A stretch of DNA of 64,000 bases, taken from NCBI RefSeq assembly GCF_010092505.1, contig NZ_CP048021.1, forward strand, positions 2,480,001 through 2,544,000, written 5' to 3'. The position numbers and the translations under genes were made by a program. Source of the DNA: Virgibacillus sp. MSP4-1 (GTDB lineage: Bacteria; Bacillota; Bacilli; Bacillales; Alkalibacillaceae). Below, piece by piece: positions 9,154-16,710 of this stretch. Numbering within the stretch: the stretch's first letter is position 1; every line of letters starts with the position of its first letter. The notes beneath the pieces are model-generated. The model saw only the letters and a program-made list of their open reading frames with translations. It searched no databases and had not been told where the DNA came from.

Positions 9154-10545
9154 ATGTCCGAACAAACGATTACGGTTCAGCACCAGAAACAAACGCACGA
9201 CCTGGAAGTACGACGTATGGCGCTATATCAGCAGAGTAAAATTATAGAAGCTAATGATGATAAAACGACCTATTATTTATTTTTTTACAAAGATCACTAT
9301 CTTACCTATGTAAAATCACCGCAAGTAAAAACAGATTCGTTTGCCGACCGTGCCTTCACTTCAGGTATTGTTTATTCCGCCCAGCACCCCTTAACAACAG
9401 CTTTCCTTTCATCCGAAAAATCGTTTCGCAAGCATTCCTTTGAGGCATTATTCAGGAAAATGGAACAAAAATATACACCCTGCGAAACTGGTTTAATCGC
9501 TGCATTTTTTGATTCCTTTATAGAAAAGGAAGAGCTGGTTTCCTACCTTAAGGAATTATTTTACCGCTACCGCCGAAATGGGCAGACCTTCCTCAGCTAT
9601 CGAATCATCCGGATCCTCTTGGATGTACACCCAAACCATACATGGGTTCAGGACTTTGCCAAAAAGATGGAGTTCCAAACCTATGCCGAGTGGTATGATC
9701 ACCCCGATCGTGACCTGTTTCAAAAAGACCCTTTATTTGCCGAAAAGGTATACTTCCACAATCTTCAGGATGACTCATATTTTGACGCCCTCTCCACGCT
9801 TCTTAAGCAGGAGGACCGTCTGACTGACCTGCTGGCGATCACCATTTATAAGTTTTCGAAAAACCCAACAGAACCTCACTACCATAAGCTTTACTCCATG
9901 CTCGATGAATACTTAACCAAGGAACAAATAACAGATGTATTGCAATGCCTTCTTGCCACAACCGGTGATTTCCAACCGATCACTAAGGACCTTATAAAGC
10001 TTTCCAGCACATTAAGCATGCCTCATAAAATGATTAATATGATGACCAATCATGCTCTGACCATTCCTGAAACAGAGGTTCCACTCGTTGAATCTGTGCT
10101 GGATCAGATCCATGTTCAATCCCGAGAAATAGATGTTAAGCAATTGAATCAGTTCCTCCCCTCCCTCTATCAGTCTGATTCGATACGCCTGGAAAAATTA
10201 CTGAATAAATGTGTCAATCAGCTTCTTCTGGACCATGATATAGCCTATGTGGCGAAATGGGCTGAACCCTTTAAAAATACACATCCGGAGTTACCCATTT
10301 TACGTAAAATTAATCAAATGCTTGAGATAGAAAATGATCCCGACCAGCAGCAGCTCTTAGGTGAATTATACTTTCAATTTGAACATTTCCAGCAGGCCAT
10401 TGAATGCTTCAGCTTTGAAATGGAATTAAAGGAGGATGATCCTAAACCAGTCAAATGGCTATCAAAGGTATACCAGGAGATGGGCCTGCAGGACGAATCG
10501 AAAGCCTACCAGCAGCTTTACAAAAATATTCAAAAAAACGCTTAG
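9154..10545 (+). CDS. Unrecognised cytoplasmic helical-repeat protein
   Basis: I do not recognise a specific family. The 463-residue soluble protein has no signal peptide or membrane segment. The N-terminal third is mixed with several beta-like stretches (TTYYLFFYKDHYLTYVKS). From about residue 130 it is almost entirely helical. The last 70 residues (ELYFQFEHFQQAIECFSFEMELKEDDP and on) look like TPR helix pairs, so a protein-interaction role is plausible. ATG behind GAAGGAGG; an extended -10-like TGTTATAGT lies about 30 bp upstream. It is divergent from menA and precedes the PhoD-like gene by about 140 bp. Confidence 0.85.
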   Translation: MSEQTITVQHQKQTHDLEVRRMALYQQSKIIEANDDKTTYYLFFYKDHYLTYVKSPQVKTDSFADRAFTSGIVYSAQHPLTTAFLSSEKSFRKHSFEALFRKMEQKYTPCETGLIAAFFDSFIEKEELVSYLKELFYRYRRNGQTFLSYRIIRILLDVHPNHTWVQDFAKKMEFQTYAEWYDHPDRDLFQKDPLFAEKVYFHNLQDDSYFDALSTLLKQEDRLTDLLAITIYKFSKNPTEPHYHKLYSMLDEYLTKEQITDVLQCLLATTGDFQPITKDLIKLSSTLSMPHKMINMMTNHALTIPETEVPLVESVLDQIHVQSREIDVKQLNQFLPSLYQSDSIRLEKLLNKCVNQLLLDHDIAYVAKWAEPFKNTHPELPILRKINQMLEIENDPDQQQLLGELYFQFEHFQQAIECFSFEMELKEDDPKPVKWLSKVYQEMGLQDESKAYQQLYKNIQKNA

Positions 10546-10607
10546 GTATCTCCTTTAATCGGACTCGAAAATGATTTGACTGTCCAGGCACGACATACAC
10601 ACACTTG

Positions 10608-10677
10608 CCAATAGATGAATAGGCTATCCTATAGCTTTTCGTAGTGGAACCTGATTCCCACTATTCATCTATTGGAG
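10608..10677 (+). promoter_or_regulatory. Structured leader with a 15-bp inverted repeat covering the SD of the PhoD-like gene
   Basis: CCAATAGATGAATAG (10608-10622) and CTATTCATCTATTGG (10661-10675) are perfect inverted repeats. The distal arm contains most of the Shine-Dalgarno (GGAG 10674-10677) of the downstream gene. Inside, TAGTGG (10642-10647) can pair with CCACTA (10658-10663), which shares bases with the outer arm, and GCTAT (10623-10627) can pair with ATAGC (10631-10635). Competing hairpins and a sequestered ribosome site suggest translational control. There is no T-run, so it is not a simple terminator. Confidence 0.5.
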
Positions 10678-10686
10678 TTGATGGCT

Positions 10687-12813
10687 ATGTTTCCTATCCC
10701 CAAACTTTTATCAGGGCCTGTGCTTAGAAGAGTTTCACCAGAAGGAGCGTACATCTGGTTAGCTACAAGTAAGCCCTATTCCATTGATAGTGAGGTTTAT
10801 CGAATTAAGGATAATTCACATGCTGATATACAGAATGATCCTCGTCAATATGAGTTCCTGAATGTATCCACAGGACATGACATCATTCAGGCTGGAGAAC
10901 ATGTGTATATCTCACTAATTAAACTCACTGCCAAAAAGGGAACTTTACCTGTTGATCAGCTGTTAGGCTATAATCTGTTTTTTCAATATCAGGGTGATTG
11001 TGTAGATTTAGGAGACCTGAATCTCCTTTCTGACCATAATCCTGATTCAATTACCTACGGGGAGTTAAAGTATCCTTCCTTTTTTATACCTGGAAGAAAA
11101 CAGACAAACGTTCTCTATGGATCTTGTCGAAAACCACACGGAGAGGGACAGGATACCTTTACCAGTGCAGATTTAACCTTCCAGCAGCATCATCTTGACC
11201 TCAATCAGCGTCCAGGATCTCTGTTTTTAATGGGCGACCAGATTTATGCGGATGATATTGCGGATCCTGTCTTTGCTATGGTCACAGAATGGGTAAGGCG
11301 ATTATTTGGAGAAAACGAAGACCTGACAGATATTGACCCCCGCCTGAATCAGGAACCCCTGCATTCATCAATTAACCAAATACATGGAAGACAGTATATT
11401 TCCGAGCAATTCTGCCAGTTTACCTCGAATGATGCACACAATCACCTGATGTCCTTCCCTGAATATACGGTAAAGTACTTGCTTCATTTCGGCCCCCAAC
11501 TATGGAAGTCCTCAGAAATTCCGGCATTTGAAGATCTGATGAAACAAGATGCTTATTATTTCATCTATGGTGAAGATGAAGAACATCAGGATGAACGAAT
11601 GGATGAATTTGAAGACCACCAATTACGGTATCAGCAGCAGTTAAATCACATGGAGTCCTATCTTAAGGCTCTCCCACTGGTCAGACGTGTACTGGCAAAC
11701 ACACCGACTTATATGATTTTTGATGATCATGATATTACCGATGATTGGAATCTCTCCCAGGAATGGAGAGCATCGGTTTATGAAGCACCACTTGGCCGTC
11801 ATGTGGTAGCAAATGGGCTCTCAGCTTACTTTTTATTTCAAGGGTGGGGCAATCAGCCAGATGAATTTGAACCACATTTCTTCCAAACACTAACGAAACA
11901 TTTGCAGTCCCTTTCTCCGGATAAACCTGTCTACAAAAGTTGGATTGATCTCTTATGGAGCTTTCATTCCTGGCATTTTACCGCACCAACAAAACCGGTC
12001 AGCTTATTTCTAGACACACGGACGATGCGTGACTATGATCTGGCACCAAAGCCAGTGCAAATTGGAAATCTATTAGAAGAAAGTACACCCCCTCCCCAAT
12101 TGATAGGCAAGAGGGGCTGGAAACGAATCAATCATACTTTGCATTCAAGCAGCTGGGAAAAAGGGGATCCTCTGATGATCGTATCCGCTACGCCTGTCTA
12201 TGGAATCGGCCTTATAGAAACGTTTTTACAGGATTATGTCTATCCTCTGAAAGCTTTAGGGATGCAGATCCGCTATCAGCTCGATTATGAGGCCTGGAAA
12301 TATAACCATACCGGATTTTCACTTCTCATGGACCAGATTTTATCCTGGAATCCAAAGCCTTGTATCATCTTATCAGGGGATGTGCATTATGGTGCGTCCG
12401 TCAAGTCAATCGTGACAAAAAAGAATCACCAGAACCTGCCCATCTATCAATTCACCAGTAGTCCCATTCATAATATGAGTTTTTCCGGAGTATGGGGACT
12501 CCTGCTGAGAAGTGCCGTCTGGTTTAATGCGTATAAGCGAAAACGAAAAGCCATTTATCGAACCTGTGATGAGCACAACCGCCTTCATACAGGTGAAAAC
12601 CAGCCTCCTGACAGTCGTAGCAATGAGAAATGGCGTGAAGAAATTCATTATTTAAGGACAGATAAAGCCTCATTAATGGAGACAGATAATAATATCGGTC
12701 TCGTTTCAATCCGGAATAACTCTATTAGGAATAAATTATTAAAATATGACGGCAAATTGTCAAAGGAAGTTCATTATTCTTTAAGTCCCGATTCATCCAA
12801 TCACAGCGGCTGA
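10687..12813 (+). CDS. PhoD-like metallophosphatase/phosphodiesterase family protein
   Basis: Large metal-dependent phosphoesterase of the PhoD-like superfamily. An N-terminal beta domain (about 1-140, GPVLRRVSPEGAYIWLAT) precedes a calcineurin-like core with metal-ligand motifs LFMGDQIYADDIADP (about 190-205), IFDDHDITDDWNL (about 345-360) and ILSGDVHYGA (about 560). There is no Tat or Sec signal peptide, so the protein appears cytoplasmic, unlike secreted PhoD. The open frame reaches back to TTG 10672; ATG 10687 lies 9 nt after GGAG and ATG 10681 only 3, so 10687 is preferred (about 708 residues). The leader is structured. Confidence 0.85.
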   Translation: MFPIPKLLSGPVLRRVSPEGAYIWLATSKPYSIDSEVYRIKDNSHADIQNDPRQYEFLNVSTGHDIIQAGEHVYISLIKLTAKKGTLPVDQLLGYNLFFQYQGDCVDLGDLNLLSDHNPDSITYGELKYPSFFIPGRKQTNVLYGSCRKPHGEGQDTFTSADLTFQQHHLDLNQRPGSLFLMGDQIYADDIADPVFAMVTEWVRRLFGENEDLTDIDPRLNQEPLHSSINQIHGRQYISEQFCQFTSNDAHNHLMSFPEYTVKYLLHFGPQLWKSSEIPAFEDLMKQDAYYFIYGEDEEHQDERMDEFEDHQLRYQQQLNHMESYLKALPLVRRVLANTPTYMIFDDHDITDDWNLSQEWRASVYEAPLGRHVVANGLSAYFLFQGWGNQPDEFEPHFFQTLTKHLQSLSPDKPVYKSWIDLLWSFHSWHFTAPTKPVSLFLDTRTMRDYDLAPKPVQIGNLLEESTPPPQLIGKRGWKRINHTLHSSSWEKGDPLMIVSATPVYGIGLIETFLQDYVYPLKALGMQIRYQLDYEAWKYNHTGFSLLMDQILSWNPKPCIILSGDVHYGASVKSIVTKKNHQNLPIYQFTSSPIHNMSFSGVWGLLLRSAVWFNAYKRKRKAIYRTCDEHNRLHTGENQPPDSRSNEKWREEIHYLRTDKASLMETDNNIGLVSIRNNSIRNKLLKYDGKLSKEVHYSLSPDSSNHSG

Positions 12814-12888
12814 ATACTGCATTCGCTGTGACAGACATCACACCTTCTCCCCTTCACCAGATTTACGCTAGTTGGAGGGGGGCTTTTC

Positions 12889-14625
12889 ATGCAAATACTA
12901 AGAAGGAATCACCTCAAAGATAGCATTCGACCATTACAGGAAAGCAATATTGATATAGATCACAACTCAATGGAAAAGTGGCTGAAATTGTGCCAGCTGA
13001 CTAAGGAAGATATCGGTTATTTAGCTAAGATTGATCATCTTATGGAGGAACACGCACCTGCTATTGCAGAGCGACATTATGCAATGATTATGGACATTCC
13101 CGATATTAGACAGATTTTTATGGACCATACCTACTATCAGCGTTATATTCAGGCAATCACTCGTTATTTTAAACAACTGACGAAACCTGAAATCAATCAG
13201 TCCTACATTGAATACCGGAAGAAAATTGGACAAATTCACAGCCGGATTCATCTGACAGACGAGTGGTTTATTGGCTCATACACCAGAGTCTATGAATATC
13301 TGACACCATATATCGTACAGGAGTTCAAAACAAGGCCTGTTGAAATGACCCACATCCTAACAGCGCTAAACAGGATAATTACCTTTGATTCTATTATTGT
13401 TCTCAGCGCCTATCAGGAAGCGAATGATTTTTACCTGGTGGAAAATATCAGTAAGGTCACTGATAGTATGACAAATATTGATAAGGTCAAACAACTGATG
13501 GATGACGTGCATTCAACGATTAATGAAGCATCCAGTATGAGCGCAGCCGCAAATCAGCTGAGTCATTCTGTCCAGCAAGTAGCTCAAACAGCCGTAGATG
13601 TATCAGGCCATACCACTCAAATGATCGAGCAAGCACAAAAAGGACAGGCCGTCATTCAGCAGTCCCTTAACAGCTTTTTAACGATGGCCGAAGACTTCTC
13701 AGAAACCAAAGAGAACATTAATCATTTAGTTGAACGGATTCATGAAATGACGAAAGTTGCAGAATTCATTCAGAGGGTTGCAGATGATACAAACCTGCTG
13801 GCTCTTAATGCCTCCATTGAAGCTGCCCGTGCAGGCGAAAGCGGCCGAGGGTTTTCCGTTGTAGCTGAGGAAGTAAGAAAACTTGCTGAGCAAACGAAAA
13901 CATCCTCACAGGAAATCGGCAAAACCATGCAGGAAATACATAAGAAATCAGACGTAGTAGGCAGTAACGTCGAGGGCATGTCCAATTTATTGACCCAGCG
14001 TGTACACCAGGCAAAGGAAGCCCTGAGTACAATGGAAGAAATTATGAAGCAAATCAGAGAAGTTGGGCATTCGACGAGCAGCATTGCCTCCATAACTGAA
14101 GAACAATCTGCTTCCACACTGGATATTGCCAATCGGCTCAGCTCCATTCAGGATTTCACCAGAAATATTGAAAGCAGTACCCATAAGACCGGTTCCTCCA
14201 TTTTTGAAGCAAGCATTGAGGTGGATGAGCTTAGACAGGAAACGATTTATGTCATCCCGGAATTAACCGCTAAGCAATTAATAAGAGTGACCGAAACAGA
14301 GCATAGGTTACAGGAGTGGTGGCTCTACAATCAAATACTGGGCTATCAAACTGAAAATATCTGGGGCAGCCCGCATGATTACAGTTGTGCACTAGGAACA
14401 TGGATGAAGAAATATGAAAATCATCCTGAAGTCAAATCCCTGTCTTCCTATAAAAAGGCCAAAAACCTGCACGAAGACTACCATCAAAAACTGGAACAGA
14501 TTCAGTCATACATCCAGAAACAGAAGACTGAGGAGGCCTATCAGCAATTATTGGATATAAAGAATACATCGAGTCGTCTGGAACAGTCTATTAAGACATT
14601 GGAGACAGAATTGTCCAACGTTTAA
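12889..14625 (+). CDS. Globin-coupled methyl-accepting chemoreceptor (HemAT-like) with C-terminal CZB domain
   Basis: Soluble chemoreceptor predicted to sense O2 or another gas through heme and to signal to CheA/CheW. The globin-coupled sensor domain spans about 20-185; the proximal heme His is probably His117 in GQIHSRIHL, aligning with the HemAT IHLRI motif. The MCP signalling domain spans about 200-450, with the conserved hairpin tip [16 protein letters not shown] near 300. There are no membrane segments. The extra C-terminal region (about 465-578) carries the four-ligand chemoreceptor zinc-binding pattern: His472, Cys500 (CALGTW), His528 and His532 (LHEDYH). Bacillus HemAT (about 430 residues) lacks this domain. 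ATG behind TTGGAGGGGG. Confidence 0.9.
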   Translation: MQILRRNHLKDSIRPLQESNIDIDHNSMEKWLKLCQLTKEDIGYLAKIDHLMEEHAPAIAERHYAMIMDIPDIRQIFMDHTYYQRYIQAITRYFKQLTKPEINQSYIEYRKKIGQIHSRIHLTDEWFIGSYTRVYEYLTPYIVQEFKTRPVEMTHILTALNRIITFDSIIVLSAYQEANDFYLVENISKVTDSMTNIDKVKQLMDDVHSTINEASSMSAAANQLSHSVQQVAQTAVDVSGHTTQMIEQAQKGQAVIQQSLNSFLTMAEDFSETKENINHLVERIHEMTKVAEFIQRVADDTNLLALNASIEAARAGESGRGFSVVAEEVRKLAEQTKTSSQEIGKTMQEIHKKSDVVGSNVEGMSNLLTQRVHQAKEALSTMEEIMKQIREVGHSTSSIASITEEQSASTLDIANRLSSIQDFTRNIESSTHKTGSSIFEASIEVDELRQETIYVIPELTAKQLIRVTETEHRLQEWWLYNQILGYQTENIWGSPHDYSCALGTWMKKYENHPEVKSLSSYKKAKNLHEDYHQKLEQIQSYIQKQKTEEAYQQLLDIKNTSSRLEQSIKTLETELSNV

Positions 14626-14629
14626 ATAA

Positions 14630-14659
14630 GAGAACGGACTAAATGTTCGTTCTCGCTTT
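14630..14659 (+). terminator. Probable terminator of the globin-chemoreceptor gene
   Basis: GAGAACG (14630-14636) pairs with CGTTCTC (14648-14654), followed by a short T-rich stretch. The stem is only 7 bp and the U-tail is weak. Confidence 0.55.
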
Positions 14660-14683
14660 AAGTATTCTATATGAATTGTCTAA

Positions 14684-14872
14684 CTAGTAAATATCAGGCT
14701 GATCGATGTCTGCTGTATCAGTCTTCTCTGTTGAATAACCGTGTCCTGGTAGATCAACAGCTTCCGCGTTCATATCTTTAAAAGCTGACAGCTGTTTTGC
14801 AAAATGCGTTTGACCTGTTCCCATGAAGCCATGTAAAAAATAGACATTCTCGATAAATACCCCTCCTCCAAA
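14684..14872 (-). pseudogene. Truncated alpha/beta-hydrolase remnant
   Basis: The minus-strand frame open from 14872 to the TAG at 14684-14686 encodes about 62 codons including VYFLHGFMGTGQ and DLPGHGYS. These are the oxyanion-hole and beta-strand motifs of the N-terminus of alpha/beta-hydrolases such as MenH-like esterases. The nucleophile elbow and catalytic Asp/His are absent. A good GGAGGAGGGG lies upstream, but the first in-frame ATG falls after the HG motif. I infer a degraded gene. Confidence 0.6.
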
Positions 14873-14886
14873 TCATGATATTACTC

Positions 14887-15426
14887 CTACTCCAAAGGCT
14901 GCTGTAAAATTTCATTCATCAGCTTATTTGCAGTGGACAGTGCTTCCGAGCGACTCCCGGCTGGAGCCGTAATCATCATACCATCCTTACTGCTCCAGCT
15001 TGAACCTGACTCCCTCTGATCGTGAATCGTCAAGGCAAGCTCATCAAGCTGATCATTTAAAAAGATGGTTCCAAGAAAATATAAAGTGGGATAATTCCCT
15101 TCGTCTTTCATTACTGTATACTTCACACCATCCCCACCATCCTTAATATCAAATTGTATCTCTACTTCCCCGGCATTTTCAGGGGGAATCTTTTGACCAG
15201 CGATCCGAATTGTCCCCCTATACGTCCTGTTTTCAAACAATCGATTTTGAATTTCCCCATCCAGCTCAACAGTGACTGATTCTTCTATTTCAGTATTTTC
15301 AGATCCCAATTGATAGCGAATTCCTTCAAACGTGTGATGATAGGATTTGGGCCAGATGTACCATAAAGTTATTGTAACTACCACTGCACCAAATAAAATA
15401 GATGTCCATAAAAATTTTCTCCTCAC
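14887..15426 (-). CDS. Membrane-anchored extracytoplasmic protein of unknown function
   Basis: 179 residues: a short basic N-terminus, one hydrophobic segment (about residues 6-25, ending WYIWP) and an extracytoplasmic beta-rich domain with no motif I recognise. The segment is followed by charged sequence and lacks a lipobox, so it is likely an uncleaved signal anchor. It lies 15 bp downstream of the hydrolase remnant in the opposite transcriptional sense of reading order, that is, it is transcribed before it. No function can be assigned. Confidence 0.75.
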   Translation of the reverse strand: MRRKFLWTSILFGAVVVTITLWYIWPKSYHHTFEGIRYQLGSENTEIEESVTVELDGEIQNRLFENRTYRGTIRIAGQKIPPENAGEVEIQFDIKDGGDGVKYTVMKDEGNYPTLYFLGTIFLNDQLDELALTIHDQRESGSSWSSKDGMMITAPAGSRSEALSTANKLMNEILQQPLE

Positions 15427-15597
15427 CTTATCCCTCCATGACTTTCTATGGGTGTATGAAATTTCTCAGTAAGTGGCCCCTTTCATAATGGTTCATATAA
15501 ACTATCTATTTCGACATGTTTATGTGATAGCCTTCAATTTTTGATAAGATTTATAGCTTTTAGGTTTCTTCTAGTAATGGTGGAAACCATATTTCAT

Positions 15598-16491
15598 CTA
15601 AAAAACAATGGTCTTATTGTCATGAACGAGGATTCGATCTTCTAAGTGCCACTTCACTGCCCGGGTTAACACACTACGCTCAATGGAACCACCTATTTTC
15701 TTTAGATCCTGAACCTGATCCCGGTGATTGACCCTCATTACATCCTGTTCAATAATGGGTCCTTCATCCAGATCATTCGTTACATAATGTGAAGTCGCTC
15801 CAATAAGTTTGACTCCCCGCTCATACGCACGTTCATATGGCTTTGCTCCAACAAAGGCCGGCAGAAAGGAATGATGGATATTAATAATTTTGTGTTCATA
15901 TGCCTGAACAAAATCCGGTGTTAAAATCTGCATATACCTCGCCAGTACAATCAGATCAATCTGATATTCTTCCAGAAGCTTTAGTTGTTGCTCCTCTGCT
16001 TCCTGCCGGGTTTCTCTCGTTGCCGGTATATAATAAAAGGGGATATTCAAGGACTCTACAACGCCCCGGGCCTCTTCATGATTACTGATCACTAAGGCAA
16101 TGTCTGTCATCATATCTCCCGATTGCCATTCCCAGAGAAGTTCACGAAGACAATGCAGCTGTTTGGATACAAAAATGGCCGTCTTTTTAAGCTCCTGTAC
16201 CAGACTCAAATCCCAATTCATTGAAAATTTGTCCGCAATCGATTGAAATTGATTCTGTAATCTCTCTTTTTTGTTTACCAGGTCCGGACATTCAAACTCG
16301 ATTCGAATAAAAAAGGTTCCTCCCTCAGGGTTGGTTGAATGCTGATTCGAATCCAGTATATTAGCCTCAAACTCATATAAAAAACGGGATACCGCTGCTA
16401 TAATTCCAGACTGATCAGGACAGCTAATCAGCAAACGTCCCCGGTTTTGCTGATTTTCCTGGTATTGATTAAGCTGTTGTTGAAGTTCCAT
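15598..16491 (-). CDS. purU: Formyltetrahydrofolate deformylase
   Basis: Hydrolyses 10-formyltetrahydrofolate to tetrahydrofolate and formate, balancing one-carbon pools and supplying formate for purine synthesis. 297 residues: an N-terminal ACT regulatory domain (about 17-95, GRLLISCPDQSGIIAAVSRF) and a formyltransferase-fold domain (about 100-290). The catalytic stretch NIHHSFLPAFVGAKPY and the later ATSHYVTNDLDEGPII supply the Asn, His and Asp of the family. AAAAGGAG precedes the ATG. It appears monocistronic. Confidence 0.95.
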   Translation of the reverse strand: MELQQQLNQYQENQQNRGRLLISCPDQSGIIAAVSRFLYEFEANILDSNQHSTNPEGGTFFIRIEFECPDLVNKKERLQNQFQSIADKFSMNWDLSLVQELKKTAIFVSKQLHCLRELLWEWQSGDMMTDIALVISNHEEARGVVESLNIPFYYIPATRETRQEAEEQQLKLLEEYQIDLIVLARYMQILTPDFVQAYEHKIINIHHSFLPAFVGAKPYERAYERGVKLIGATSHYVTNDLDEGPIIEQDVMRVNHRDQVQDLKKIGGSIERSVLTRAVKWHLEDRILVHDNKTIVF

Positions 16492-16559
16492 TGATTTTTA
16501 CTCCTTTTCTGTAAATTAACTTTTGATATGCCGAGAGGAACCCCAATAAATATGAATTA

Positions 16560-16708
16560 GACATTGGTGAGAAAGTAGGGTTCAAGTTTGGCCCGACATA
16601 AGTGTTATGCGGTCAATTTGAAGGACAATTCTCCAGCCTTTCACAAACCCAGGCCACTCCATGTCTTCGTCTTATCCCGCAGACCTAACCGGTCGCCTCC
16701 GCTTTTCT
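16560..16708 (-). repeat. Candidate intergenic repeat element downstream of topB
   Basis: On the minus strand this noncoding stretch begins AGAAAAGCGGAGGCGACCGG, a motif that recurs at 62895-62914. It contains further GC-rich partly complementary pieces such as GGCCTGGG and CGGGCC. Resemblance to multicopy intergenic elements of halophilic bacilli is from memory. The element boundaries are approximate. Confidence 0.4.
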
Positions 16709-16710
16709 AC

